Notes: generated by a model from the letters alone, not told the origin. DNA of 40,238 nucleotides from Butyrivibrio sp. (GCA_017620235.1 JAFZQT010000099.1:1-40238); one strand, 5' to 3'. Counted from the stretch's first letter, positions 7,485 through 17,140 are shown. Numbers and translations are program-made.

Positions 7485-8954
7485 TCATTTTTTGTCCTGA
7501 ACGAGGAACTTTCCAACGTTCTGTTTGTACCACCAATCCGTATAAGGAAGCTTTGTCCTCTTTGCGAGGTTCTTCTCAAAGCTTCTGTTTCTGATACTAT
7601 CAAGAATTGAATATGCAAACTCCAAAGTATGCTTGTAGCCAAAGATCATATACTCATCGGCAACATATACTGATGGTGTTCCGTTCTTGATAGCCCAAAC
7701 GGTTGATCCCGGATGTCTCGAAAGATAAAGATCAGGCTGATATTTGTTGAGAATGTTCATCACCTCAAAGTTCTGCTGATCTGCAACACTCGCCTCGAAA
7801 TCAATATTGTTATCTAAAAGATATTTCATTGAAGGCGGCACATCTCCGTTCTCGTACTTCTTGTCATAGTGCCAAGCGAGCGCCCATACAACTTCAATTC
7901 CCAGTTCATTAAGGACACGCGATACTTCGAAAGTATATCCGGGTCCCATGCCGAGTACTGCCCTGAGTCCTTTAAGTTCTTTCTTAACTTCCTCAATCTT
8001 AGGAAGATAAATTGCACGCTGCTCTTCAATGTATTTCTCTATCTTTTCGCTCCTGCCTGTAACTTTACCAATCTCACGAAGCCATGCCTCAAATCCAACG
8101 ATACCACACTGGTTGATACTTCTTACATATGGAACTCCGTACTTTTCTTCAAGCACATTTCCGAGATAGTTTCCGAGTGTTCCACAGATACATGTTGTAG
8201 CAACAGCTTCGGAAATATGTGAAAGTTCTTCTACAGTTGAGTTACAGTAAAGGAATGTGGGCTCAAGGTCAAAGTTCTTGAACATCTCAATGATCTCAGG
8301 TCTTGCGCTCTCATAGAAGTTCTTGAAATTGATCTTGTTGCTCTTAACGCCTTCTCTCGGAGGCTGAACGATTGACTGAAGAACCGCATGATCAGCGATA
8401 TCAAAGCCGGTTGCCCAGATTCTTGATTTGAAACCTTCGCAGTGTACCGCAACTATAGGTACTTCAATCTCTTCTTTTAACTCATCGACGATGCTGTCGA
8501 TATCTTCACCGATGATACCTGTAGCACAGGAACTTGATACAAAGATAGCCTTAGGCTTATATCTCTTATTTACTTCAACGATGATATTTCTAAGAGTTGC
8601 AGTCGAACCAAAAATAGTATCATTCTCATTCATATCGGTTCCGACATAAACGGTATCGTTTGTGACACCTCTCTTTTTTGCCATAACCTTATCAAGATAG
8701 TATGTACCTGCTGCCGCAACAGAACATCCCGCAGGACCGTGATGGATTATAGCAATGTCTCTTATAGCAGAAAGCTGACCAAGCGCACAGCTTGAAAGAC
8801 ATGAGCTCGACTGCGAAAAACATCTCGAACAACCTTTAAGCGTTCCGCACTCACTCTGGCTTGCCAGATCTTTAAGTGAACCAATGTAACCTGTGATGGA
8901 GCCTATTCTGTTCTCTCTTGTTGCTACATTGGAGTTGTTTAAATTAGTTGCCAT
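7485..8954 (-). CDS. Nitrogenase-like component 1 alpha subunit (NifD-like)
   Basis: 489 aa. HHGPAGC (Cys 77) and SSSCATGIIGEDI (Cys 143) correspond to two NifD P-cluster cysteines; the first would be Cys 52 or 56. VHCEGFKS (171-178) matches the NifD CEGFRG segment. CICGTLGNYL...EEKYG places Cys 257 exactly where NifD has its cofactor Cys (275 in Azotobacter), with the same 11-residue spacing to EEKYG. FGYKHTLEFAYSI puts His 442 at the position of the NifD cofactor His. Both active-site ligands are thus kept, so an iron-sulfur cofactor made by NifB is expected. The N-terminus has extra cysteines (36, 42, 45, 52, 56). Such proteins act in N2 fixation or, in nitrogenase-like branches, other reductions; context argues for sulfur chemistry. 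Confidence 0.9.
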   Translation of the reverse strand: MATNLNNSNVATRENRIGSITGYIGSLKDLASQSECGTLKGCSRCFSQSSSCLSSCALGQLSAIRDIAIIHHGPAGCSVAAAGTYYLDKVMAKKRGVTNDTVYVGTDMNENDTIFGSTATLRNIIVEVNKRYKPKAIFVSSSCATGIIGEDIDSIVDELKEEIEVPIVAVHCEGFKSRIWATGFDIADHAVLQSIVQPPREGVKSNKINFKNFYESARPEIIEMFKNFDLEPTFLYCNSTVEELSHISEAVATTCICGTLGNYLGNVLEEKYGVPYVRSINQCGIVGFEAWLREIGKVTGRSEKIEKYIEEQRAIYLPKIEEVKKELKGLRAVLGMGPGYTFEVSRVLNELGIEVVWALAWHYDKKYENGDVPPSMKYLLDNNIDFEASVADQQNFEVMNILNKYQPDLYLSRHPGSTVWAIKNGTPSVYVADEYMIFGYKHTLEFAYSILDSIRNRSFEKNLAKRTKLPYTDWWYKQNVGKFLVQDKK

Positions 8955-8979
8955 TTCAATCTCCTCAATAAACTAAAAT

Positions 8980-9975
8980 TTATGCTTCTGTTGAAAAAAG
9001 GTTGGTTGAAAGATATCTAAGGCCTGTGTCAGGGAAAATAGCCACTATCTTCTTTCCGGCATTTTCAGGTCTCTCAGCAAGTAATCTTGCAGCATGGAGA
9101 GCCGCTCCGGATGAAGTTCCGATAAGAACACCGTCATTTGCCGCAAGTTCTCTCGCAGCCTCATATGCCTCAAGTGCCTCAACCGCAATGTATTCATCAT
9201 AAATTTTTCTATCGAGTGTTGAAGGGATAAGGTTATCCGGCACTCCTTCAAAAGGATGTACACCTGTGATCTCTTCTTCAGGCTGATTCTTATCCTTGTC
9301 GGGAAGTGAATTAGGTCCGGGCTGAACTCCGACTACCTTGATATTGGGGTTCTTTTCCTTAAGATATGCACCTGTTCCTGATATTGTTCCGCCTGTTCCA
9401 ACGCAAGCAACGAGAATATCAACCTCACCGTCTGTATCTTCCCAAATCTCAGGGCCTGTAGTTCTCTTATGAACAGCAGGGTTAGCAGGATTTGAACACT
9501 GATCAAGGAAAACAACGTTCTCCTCTTTATCAAGTACATCTTCCTTAAGTGCCTTGATAGCAGCAACAAAATCGCCGCCCGTCTCTTCAAGAACTTTTGC
9601 GATAACAGGCTCGTCGCCGAGCTTTATTGTCTTTCCGCCAAATGCCTGTATTACCTGGAATCTCTCCTTACTTACCTGATCCTGAATGTATACTCTGAAA
9701 GGATATCCCTTTGCAGCAGCTATTGCGGCAAGTCCAATTCCTGTATTTCCGCTTGTTGTCTCTACAACAGTATCGCCGGGTTTAAGTCTTCCGCTCTTCT
9801 CGGCGTCCTCGATCATCGCAAGGGCAATTCTGTCCTTTACGCTCTGATTGGGGTTAAAATACTCAAGCTTACCGATAACGGTTGCTTTAAGATCGTGATG
9901 TTTCTCAAATCCTGAAAGTTCAAGAAGAGGTGTTCTTCCTACAAGTTCTGTAATTGATTTATATACGTTTGACAT
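8980..9975 (-). CDS. Cysteine synthase-family PLP enzyme, divergent, inside the nif-like operon
   Basis: 331 aa, fold type II PLP enzyme of the O-acetylserine sulfhydrylase/cystathionine beta-synthase family. The PLP lysine is Lys 47 (NQSVKDR), the substrate loop TTSGNTG is at 73-79, the phosphate loop is CVGTGGTISG, and the C-terminal Ser is in GTSSGAAL. Unlike the neighbouring cysK (14982-15917), the MSxER loop reads QDQVSKERF, an acidic insertion of about 20 residues follows, and GIGAGFVP is replaced by EGVPDNLIP. Donor or nucleophile specificity may therefore differ. It lies 18 bases after nifH-like and 25 before nifD-like, so it is an integral operon member. Likely role: joining the sulfur product of the reductase to an amino acid acceptor (inference). 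Confidence 0.88.
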   Translation of the reverse strand: MSNVYKSITELVGRTPLLELSGFEKHHDLKATVIGKLEYFNPNQSVKDRIALAMIEDAEKSGRLKPGDTVVETTSGNTGIGLAAIAAAKGYPFRVYIQDQVSKERFQVIQAFGGKTIKLGDEPVIAKVLEETGGDFVAAIKALKEDVLDKEENVVFLDQCSNPANPAVHKRTTGPEIWEDTDGEVDILVACVGTGGTISGTGAYLKEKNPNIKVVGVQPGPNSLPDKDKNQPEEEITGVHPFEGVPDNLIPSTLDRKIYDEYIAVEALEAYEAARELAANDGVLIGTSSGAALHAARLLAERPENAGKKIVAIFPDTGLRYLSTNLFSTEA

Positions 9976-9993
9976 ACCATAGTCCTCCTGTGT

Positions 9994-11225
<1,232 letters not shown>

Positions 11226-11233
<8 letters not shown>

Positions 11234-12098
11234 GTGAAAAAGTATTCCTTACGTTTAATCTGCTCTGATATACAAGTTTGCTGTACTCAGAAACTCCGGG
11301 GACTCCAACTGCATCTGCTCTGCAGTGTGCGCAATGCCTGAACACTTTTATATACTTCTCGGCATCGCTTCTTGCCTTTTCTATCTGCTCACAAGTGGGC
11401 TTGGGAATATCTTTTAACTGATGTTGCGGTATTAGCGGGATTATATTGTAAATAATCGCTCCCAATTCTCTTACCGTCTTTGCGATCGTGCTGATGTGTT
11501 CGTCATTTATTCCCGGTACCAAAACCGTATTTATCTTGACGGTAACACCTGCATCAGCAACCTTTTTGATTCCCTTTAGCTGATTCTCTATGAGTATCTT
11601 TGCGCCTTCTTCTCCGTATATCTTCTCGCCGTGCCAGATGATATATTCGTTGAGCTGTGCCTCTATCTTGGGATCTACTGCATTTACCGTGACGGTTAAA
11701 GTATCAATTCCAACATTTATAAGCTCATCAGCTCTCTCATACAAAAGAAGTCCGTTGGTGCTCATACATTTAAGTAGCTCGGGATGACTCTCTCCGATCT
11801 TCGCAAATGTCTCAAATGCATAGTCCGTTGCCAAAGTATCTCCGGGACCTGCAATTCCTGCAACCTTGATATTAGGAACAAAACCAAGTGCCTTATCAAT
11901 AAACGTATTTGCTTCATCGGGAGTTATTATCTTGGACGTTACTCCGGGGCGCTGTTCAACGTCATTTATTGTTCTGTCGCAGAATCTGCATGCAATGTTG
12001 CATCCCGGACTCACCGGAAGATGGATTCTGCCAGCGTTGAACTTGCATCCGCCAAAGCACGGATGATTTTTTTCAAGTTCTTCATACGTTTTAGCCAT
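11226..12098 (-). CDS. NifB-like radical SAM cofactor maturase
   Basis: 290 aa, the short NifB form without a fused NafY domain. The radical SAM cysteines are Cys 33, 37 and 40 (PGCNIACRFCDR). GIAGPGDTLA near 81-90 is the NifB SAM-binding segment, and RHCAHCRADAVG (Cys 256, 259) is the NifB C-terminal signature. The family inserts carbide and fuses two [4Fe-4S] clusters into the 8Fe NifB-co. The N-terminal segment reads HPCFGGCKFNAGRIHLPV; the His-rich EKAHHYFAR stretch typical of NifB is replaced, with a Cys at 18. No nifE or nifN accompanies it, so the cofactor may be used without that scaffold. Confidence 0.9.
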
Positions 12099-12143
12099 TT
12101 TTAATCTCCTACAATTATTTTCATGGAACTTACGCTCTCACTT

Positions 12144-12305
12144 CTAGCTATATCTCTGCTTACGGCTTGTCTCAATCTGAGTCACTTTGCCATCGTGAAC
12201 CGTAATAGTGACTGTGCCATACTGTATACTCTTAATGCTCTCAACTACTCCTTCCAAAACTTTTTCATCGATCTCTGTGATCTTTTGTATCTCTGCCTTT
12301 GCCAT
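12144..12305 (-). CDS. yezD: YezD-like small protein (DUF2292), first gene of the nif-like operon
   Basis: A 53-aa reading frame on the minus strand from ATG at 12305 to TAG at 12144, with GAGGAG eight bases before the ATG. The product MAKAEIQKITEID... continues to VLEGVVESIKSIQYGTVTIT (residues 16-35) and VHDGKVTQIETSRK, the DUF2292/YezD pattern (IxYGxVxIxxxDGxVxxIE). The function of the family is unknown; as far as I recall it occurs near sulfur assimilation genes. It is 45 bases upstream of nifB-like and downstream of a promoter, so it leads the operon. A single compact beta-hairpin-like domain is expected. Confidence 0.82.
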   Translation of the reverse strand: MAKAEIQKITEIDEKVLEGVVESIKSIQYGTVTITVHDGKVTQIETSRKQRYS

Positions 12306-12388
12306 AAGCTAATCTCCTCGCTACTCTTAAAACACCTACTTGCATACTGTTTAAATAGGTAAATAAAATAACGTTATATGCATTATGC

Positions 12389-12417
12389 TTTATCTCAGTG
12401 CTGTTGTAAAATGTCAA
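12389..12417 (-). promoter_or_regulatory. Candidate promoter of the nitrogenase-like operon
   Basis: Minus strand -35 TTGACA (12412-12417), 17-bp spacer, -10 GATAAA (12389-12394), about 85 bp before yezD. The -35 is perfect. A 19-bp motif shared with the cysK promoter begins two bases upstream of it. Confidence 0.6.
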
Positions 12418-12419
12418 AA

Positions 12420-12438
12420 ACTTATAGCAGGGTATAAA
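12420..12438 (+). promoter_or_regulatory. Shared operator-like motif, nif-like operon copy
   Basis: ACTTATAGCAGGGTATAAA here matches ACTTATAGCGGAGTATAAA at 16016-16034 at 17 of 19 positions. Both lie directly upstream of the -35 of a leftward sulfur-related promoter, in the same orientation. The cysK copy contains ATACT/AGTAT half-sites. The position suggests an activator or a regulator covering the -35. Confidence 0.65.
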
Positions 12439-12444
12439 TAAAAT

Positions 12445-13650
12445 TTATCCCTCCGCATATTTATCGCTTGTCTTTTTTTCTGCTGCTTTAAATACCTTTT
12501 CAAACTCGTTTATAAGATCTTCCGTACCCTCTATGCCAACTGACAATCGCAATACCCTGTCGTTTATGCCATTCTTTTCAAGTATATCCGCAGGTATATC
12601 CGCATGTGTCTGCGTTATCGGATACGTAATTAGTGTCTCTGTTCCGCCAAGACTTTCCGCAAAATAGATCAGTTCAACGTTTGCCAGAATCTCTTTTGCA
12701 AACTCGGCAGAATCCACTTCAAACGTAAGCATTGCCCCAAAGCCTCTTGCCTGCTTTTTCATGATCTCATAGCCCGGATGCTCTTTAAGTCCCGGATAGA
12801 TCACTTTTGTCACATGCTTATTCTTCTTAAGCCACTCTGCAATCTCAAAAGCATTTTCCTGAGCTTTGTTAAGCCTTACCGAAAGCGTCCTTATTCCTCG
12901 AAGAATCAGCCAACTATCGAAAGGACTTAACCCCGCACCGGTAGTCTTGTAAATAAAACGAAGTCTCTCATCGATCTTCTCATCTTTGACGATTGCAAAA
13001 CCGCCTATGGTATCGTGATGTCCTCCAAGGAACTTGGTTCCCGAATGAAGCACGATATCTGCTCCAAGATCAAGCGGATTCTGGTAATATGGCGACAAAA
13101 AAGTATTATCGACAATCAGGATGAGCCCTCTTTCATGAACTTTTTTTGCCAGTTCCTCTATGTCAGTGACATTCATCATCGGATTGGTCGGCGTCTCGAT
13201 ATACACCGCTTTAGTATTTTCATTGATAAGCGGTAACACATCATCAACACTTAAATTTGCAGCCGTATATGTCAGCCCGTTCTTTTTGCTGATCTCGTTG
13301 AAAAGTCTCACACTTCCACCGTACAGATCCGAATCAATAATGAAATGATCTCCCGGTGAAAAGAGCTCCATCACCGCCGCAACTGCTGCCATTCCACTGG
13401 AAAAAGCTATCGCGTCTTTTCCGTTCTCCAAAAGAGCAACGACCGACTCAAGCTGCTGCCTCGTGGGATTCTGCATTCTTGTGTAATCAAATCCCGTGCT
13501 CTCGCCGAGTCCTTTGTGTGCAAACGTTGCAGTCTGATATATCGGATAGCTCACCGCTCCCCATACATCCTTAAGCGCCAGATCATTTAACTGACATTTT
13601 GTATCCGCGCTATAATTTTCTTTTTGTCTACAGTCAATCTCCGTACTCAA
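12445..13650 (-). CDS. Cystathionine gamma-synthase/gamma-lyase family PLP enzyme
   Basis: 401 aa Cys/Met metabolism PLP enzyme. PLP lysine Lys 206 in HSGTKFLGGHHD, Asp 181 in VDNTF, the neighbouring-subunit Tyr/Arg in DYTRMQNPT (56-63), and SSGMAAV near 84. The TTG start at 13650 has AGGAGG seven bases upstream and lies 18 bases after malY, so the two are co-transcribed. Together they could run transsulfuration from cysteine and an acylhomoserine to cystathionine and on to homocysteine (MetB plus beta-lyase). MccB-type gamma-lyase activity cannot be excluded from sequence. No terminator is seen between its stop and yezD, so read-through is possible. Confidence 0.88.
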   Translation of the reverse strand: MSTEIDCRQKENYSADTKCQLNDLALKDVWGAVSYPIYQTATFAHKGLGESTGFDYTRMQNPTRQQLESVVALLENGKDAIAFSSGMAAVAAVMELFSPGDHFIIDSDLYGGSVRLFNEISKKNGLTYTAANLSVDDVLPLINENTKAVYIETPTNPMMNVTDIEELAKKVHERGLILIVDNTFLSPYYQNPLDLGADIVLHSGTKFLGGHHDTIGGFAIVKDEKIDERLRFIYKTTGAGLSPFDSWLILRGIRTLSVRLNKAQENAFEIAEWLKKNKHVTKVIYPGLKEHPGYEIMKKQARGFGAMLTFEVDSAEFAKEILANVELIYFAESLGGTETLITYPITQTHADIPADILEKNGINDRVLRLSVGIEGTEDLINEFEKVFKAAEKKTSDKYAEG

Positions 13651-13668
13651 CTTATCTCCTCCTGTGGC

Positions 13669-14856
13669 TTAATTTCCAAATCTTTTCCTATATGCCTCAT
13701 ACAACTGTTCCATTGCCTGTTCTATGAAGCTTCGTGGACTTGCTATATTTATTCTTTCAAAAAGAGCCGTCTCTCTTCCAAAGATAACTCCTCCGTCGAG
13801 CCAGAGTTTTGCTTCATCTTCGATGAATCTTCTAAGATCTCTGTAATCGGATGTTACTTCCGCAAAATCAAGCCATATAAGATAAGTGCCCTCAGGTTCA
13901 ATAAGCTTTATCTTCGGGAGCTTTTCTTTTATAAAATTTCTGACGTAATCAAGATTGCTCTCAAGATAATCAATAAGCTCATCAACCCACTGATCACCCT
14001 TTTCATAGCAGGATTTTGTGGCAACAAGGCCGAACAAACTGACCTGACTGTAACCGCCAGCAGCATTCTCATGTCTGAATCTTTGTCTTACAGATTCATT
14101 TGGAATAAAGATATTTGCCACCTGAAGCCCTGCAATATTGAAGGTCTTACTTGCTGATGTTCCAAGGATAAGATTGTCTTTATACTTATCTCCGAGAGTT
14201 ATTAACGGTGTGTGCTTGTATCCCGTGAAAACAAAATCAGAGTGTATCTCATCCGCAAATATAAGAACATCATTTTCAAGACAAATATCAGCAAGCCTTG
14301 TAAGCTCCTCTTTTGTCCAGACACGGCTTGCCGGATTATGCGGACTGCAAAGTAGAAACAGCTTTACATTTTCTTCCTTTATCTTTTTCTCAAAATCATC
14401 AAAATCAATCTCATAATGCCCGTTCTTATAAACAAGCTGATTGTTTATTGTCTTTCTTTTGTTGAGTTCTATTGTTTCCCTGAATGGGTAATAAACAGGC
14501 TCCTGGATCAAGACGCTATCGCCCGGCTGTGTAAAAGCTCTGACAGCAACCGCGATCGCATACACTATTCCGGGTACAACCGTATTCCACTCGTTCTCTA
14601 TTTCATAGCCGTGTCTTCTCTTAAACCATTGCGACACAGCATTCGTATAATCCGGCTTGGGTTCGGTGTAACCAAAAATTCCATGATCTACACGTTTCCT
14701 GATATCATCAAGTACTTCATCCGGAAGTTTAAAATCCATATCGGCAATCCAGAGCGGAAGCAGGTCATCGCGCCTTCTGCGCTCCATTCCAAAATCAAAT
14801 TTGAGGCTGCTCGTTCCTCGCCTGTCATATACCTTATCAAAATCGTATCTGCCCAA
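13669..14856 (-). CDS. patB: MalY/PatB-type cystathionine beta-lyase (aminotransferase fold)
   Basis: The start is set at the TTG at 14856, where AAAAGGAG precedes it and the product opens MGRYDFDKVYDRRGTSSLKF as MalY/PatB proteins do; an ATG at 14916 lies within a terminator hairpin and adds an atypical 20 residues. 395 aa. Class I/II aminotransferase fold with WIADMDF, FGYTEP, the SPHNP motif (171-175), ADEIHSD (201-207) and PLP lysine Lys 237 in TSASKTFNIAG. It would cleave cystathionine to homocysteine, pyruvate and ammonia, or act as a cysteine-S-conjugate beta-lyase releasing thiols. The latter is notable next to a putative C-S-cleaving reductase. It lies between cysK and metB. Confidence 0.88.
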   Translation of the reverse strand: MGRYDFDKVYDRRGTSSLKFDFGMERRRRDDLLPLWIADMDFKLPDEVLDDIRKRVDHGIFGYTEPKPDYTNAVSQWFKRRHGYEIENEWNTVVPGIVYAIAVAVRAFTQPGDSVLIQEPVYYPFRETIELNKRKTINNQLVYKNGHYEIDFDDFEKKIKEENVKLFLLCSPHNPASRVWTKEELTRLADICLENDVLIFADEIHSDFVFTGYKHTPLITLGDKYKDNLILGTSASKTFNIAGLQVANIFIPNESVRQRFRHENAAGGYSQVSLFGLVATKSCYEKGDQWVDELIDYLESNLDYVRNFIKEKLPKIKLIEPEGTYLIWLDFAEVTSDYRDLRRFIEDEAKLWLDGGVIFGRETALFERINIASPRSFIEQAMEQLYEAYRKRFGN

Positions 14857-14880
14857 AGTAATATCTCCTTTTAGTATTAA

Positions 14881-14913
14881 AGATCGCTCATCATATATGA
14901 TGACAAGCGATCT
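14881..14913 (-). terminator. Hairpin between cysK and malY
   Basis: AGATCGCT/AGCGATCT arms enclose the palindrome CATCATATATGATG. On the minus strand only a weak T-run follows (CTTTAATAC), so partial read-through from cysK into malY-metB is likely. Confidence 0.5.
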
Positions 14914-14981
14914 CATATTTAGTCGTTCTTATATATAATTTACATATGAATGATATACGAATTACTCCATGACTATATCAT

Positions 14982-15917
14982 TCAATTCGCAAAAAGAGGT
15001 GTTGAAAGATATCTGTCACCTGAATCAGGAAGAAGTACAACGATGTTCTTGCCCTTGTTCTCTTCTCTTGCAGCTACGATTGTTGCAGCCTTAAGAGCAG
15101 CACCTGATGAGATACCAACAAGGATTCCTTCTGAAACAGCGAAGTTCTTTCCTTCTTTAAATGCATCTTCATTTTCGATTGCGATAACTTCATCGTAAAC
15201 ACTTGTGTTAAGTGTATCGGGAACGAAACCTGCACCGATTCCCTGAATCTTGTGAGGTCCTGCTTCACCCTTTGAAAGAACAGGGCTTGTAGCGGGCTCA
15301 ACTGCGATAACCTTAACGTTAGGATTCTGCTCTTTTAAGTACTCACCTACACCTGTAACTGTTCCGCCTGTACCTACACCTGCGATGAAAATATCAACCT
15401 TTCCGTCTGTCTGCTTCCAGATCTCGGGACCTGTTGTAGCCTTATGAATAGCAGGGTTAGCAGGATTTACGAACTGTCCGAGGATAACTGCTCCTTCGAT
15501 CTCTTTCTCAAGTTCTTCAGCCTTTGCGATGGCTCCCTTCATACCCTTTGCGCCTTCTGTAAGAACTATCTCTGCGCCGTATGCCTTAAGAAGATTTCTT
15601 CTCTCAACACTCATGGTATCGGGAAGTGTAAGGATTGCTTTGTATCCCTTTGCTGCTGCAACTGCTGCAAGTCCGATTCCTGTATTTCCACTTGTAGGCT
15701 CGATGATTGTTGCTCCGGGTTTGATCTTTCCGCTCTTCTCAGCATCTTCGATCATGCTAAGTGCTACTCTGTCTTTTACAGATCCTGCGGGATTTAAATA
15801 CTCAAGCTTTGCAAGGATATTAGCATTTGTTGCTCCAACCTTCTTGCTATATCCGTTAAGTTTAAGAAGAGGTGTTCCTCCGATAAGTTCCAATGCGCTT
15901 TCTTTAATGTCTGCCAT
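14982..15917 (-). CDS. cysK: Cysteine synthase (O-acetylserine sulfhydrylase)
   Basis: 311 aa, canonical length. PLP lysine Lys 48 (AGSVKDR), TSGNTG at 75-80, the MSVERR substrate loop, [10 protein letters not shown] phosphate loop, GIGAGFVP acceptor motif and GISSGAA. All diagnostic OASS residues are present, so it makes cysteine from O-acetylserine and sulfide in the cytoplasm. It is first of a leftward cluster with malY and metB and has its own promoter preceded by the motif shared with the nif-like operon. It contrasts with the divergent paralogue at 8980-9975. Confidence 0.94.
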   Translation of the reverse strand: MADIKESALELIGGTPLLKLNGYSKKVGATNANILAKLEYLNPAGSVKDRVALSMIEDAEKSGKIKPGATIIEPTSGNTGIGLAAVAAAKGYKAILTLPDTMSVERRNLLKAYGAEIVLTEGAKGMKGAIAKAEELEKEIEGAVILGQFVNPANPAIHKATTGPEIWKQTDGKVDIFIAGVGTGGTVTGVGEYLKEQNPNVKVIAVEPATSPVLSKGEAGPHKIQGIGAGFVPDTLNTSVYDEVIAIENEDAFKEGKNFAVSEGILVGISSGAALKAATIVAAREENKGKNIVVLLPDSGDRYLSTPLFAN

Positions 15918-15977
15918 AATTCAATTCTCCTTCATATAATAATTTCTTAAATTGGGTTCGTGTTATTTGATGATTGA

Positions 15978-16006
15978 ATCATAGCATACGGATATGGAGG
16001 TGAAAA
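15978..16006 (-). promoter_or_regulatory. Candidate promoter of cysK
   Basis: Minus strand -35 TTTTCA (16001-16006), 17-bp spacer, extended -10 TGCTATGAT (hexamer 15978-15983). The shared operator-like motif lies about 10 bp upstream of the -35. This is the main content of the 317-base gap between cysK and hup. Confidence 0.5.
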
Positions 16007-16015
16007 TTAAGGAAT

Positions 16016-16034
16016 ACTTATAGCGGAGTATAAA
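16016..16034 (+). promoter_or_regulatory. Shared operator-like motif, cysK copy
   Basis: ACTTATAGCGGAGTATAAA, 17/19 identical to the copy at 12420-12438. Here ATACT and AGTAT form an inverted repeat with an 8-base centre (16014-16031), as expected for a dimeric regulator, for example a CymR/Rrf2-type or LysR-type protein. The regulator itself is not in the window. Confidence 0.6.
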
Positions 16035-16140
16035 CTTTGCTTATTACATGATGAAGCCCTCAAAATATACAATTACAGTAACAAATAAACTCAAAGCAGT
16101 TAAAAGCCCAGTATTTACGCCATTTCGCGTTATAAAAAAA

Positions 16141-16169
16141 TTGACATTGCCCGCCAATTGTATTATTAT
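16141..16169 (+). promoter_or_regulatory. Promoter of the HU gene
   Basis: TTGACA (16141-16146), 17-bp spacer, TATTAT (16164-16169), about 65 bp before the HU start. Near-consensus sigma-A promoter. Confidence 0.75.
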
Positions 16170-16234
16170 TCCTTAGTCACACCGTATCTTAAGTGATTTA
16201 CGTGATGGAAAAAGCATTAAAGGAGGTTCAAGGT

Positions 16235-16510
16235 ATGAACAGAGAAGAACTTATTGAGGCAATCTCTACGGAGGCCGATCTTACAAAAGCTGCATCAGAG
16301 AAAGCAGTTAAAGCTTTTATCGAAGTAGTTTCAAATGAGCTTGCAAACAAAGGTAAGGTTCAGATCGTTGGTTTTGGAACATTTGAGACAGCTGAAAGAG
16401 CTGCAAGAGTTGGACAGAACCCCCAGACAGGTGAAAAGATTGAGATCCCTGCTTCTACAGCACCTAAATTCAAAGCAGGTAAAGCTCTGAAAGATATTGT
16501 TAACGAATAA
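16235..16510 (+). CDS. hup: HU family DNA-binding protein
   Basis: 91 aa. The start at 16235 (MNREELIEAI) is used because AGGAGG lies eight bases upstream; the longer frame from 16193 adds 14 residues unlike HU. It has the HU pattern VGFGTFE, RxGxNPQTGEKIEIPAS and PKFKAGKALKDIVN, that is, the DNA-clasping arm with the conserved NPQTG turn. A homodimeric nucleoid protein that bends DNA. It is monocistronic with a near-consensus promoter and a clear terminator, as expected for an abundant protein. Confidence 0.96.
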   Translation: MNREELIEAISTEADLTKAASEKAVKAFIEVVSNELANKGKVQIVGFGTFETAERAARVGQNPQTGEKIEIPASTAPKFKAGKALKDIVNE

Positions 16511-16517
16511 TGCTTTT

Positions 16518-16547
16518 AAAGCCGGAAATCATCACGATTTCCGGCTT
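16518..16547. terminator. Bidirectional terminator after hup
   Basis: AAAGCCGGAAAT/ATTTCCGGCTTT, a 12-bp perfect stem with a 6-base loop between the convergent hup and 16564-16992 genes. Confidence 0.85.
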
Positions 16548-16563
16548 TAGTATTTAATCAGAC

Positions 16564-16992
16564 TTATTTTATGTTCTCCAAAAGATCTATGAAAGTCCTG
16601 CTTTCTTCAGATCCACAATCAAAGAATAACCATTCCGGTTTTGAAATCTGGCCTTCCTTTTCAGGCATTTTGGAATAGATCATCTTGTAAATATACGAAT
16701 CAAGTGATGAATATTTCTCATCTTCTCTTTCCTTCCAGCGGCGTAAATACCAGCCTTCGCCACTGTCGCCTTTATTCCACTCGATTACCTGATTTTCTCC
16801 GTCAATGTCTACAAAAAAGTACACATTTAATTCCTCGAAAAATCCGTCGGTCTTTAACCAGAAATAGTTCCCGCTAAATGTCACCTTGTTTCCGGCGTTT
16901 GTCTGAATCTCCTTCCCATCGATTCTTGTGTCGTAAATAATTTCCTTGCTCTTAACTGCCATACCCATAAAGCTAATCATACCTCTCATCAT
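16564..16992 (-). CDS. Hypothetical protein
   Basis: 142 aa, no recognised family. The N-terminus may start at any of several Met codons (MMRGMISFMGM), with no strong ribosome binding site. The body alternates beta-like stretches (KEIIYDTRIDGKEI, KVTFSGNYFWLKTDGFFEELNVYFFVDID) with a Trp-rich acidic region (IEWNKGDSGEGWYLRRWKERED) and ends with a PEWLFFDCGSEESRTF segment. No signal peptide or membrane segment; soluble and cytoplasmic. Coding character looks normal and it shares the hup terminator. Confidence 0.6.
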   Translation of the reverse strand: MMRGMISFMGMAVKSKEIIYDTRIDGKEIQTNAGNKVTFSGNYFWLKTDGFFEELNVYFFVDIDGENQVIEWNKGDSGEGWYLRRWKEREDEKYSSLDSYIYKMIYSKMPEKEGQISKPEWLFFDCGSEESRTFIDLLENIK

Positions 16993-17140
16993 CTTAGTAA
17001 TTTTCTTTTCGTCACATTCGATAGTCCCTTAAAATGACGGAAAAGCAAGAATATATTAACTTTATGATATGCAAACAGCATTTGCGTTTACAAGGAAAAA
17101 GCTATACTGTTTCTTTATGATATTGTTCAATATAGCGCGA

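Noticed and set aside
14857-14916. MalY start at the ATG at 14916
   Set aside because: The extra 20 residues lie in the cysK-malY hairpin, are unlike the family, and the TTG at 14856 has a proper ribosome binding site.
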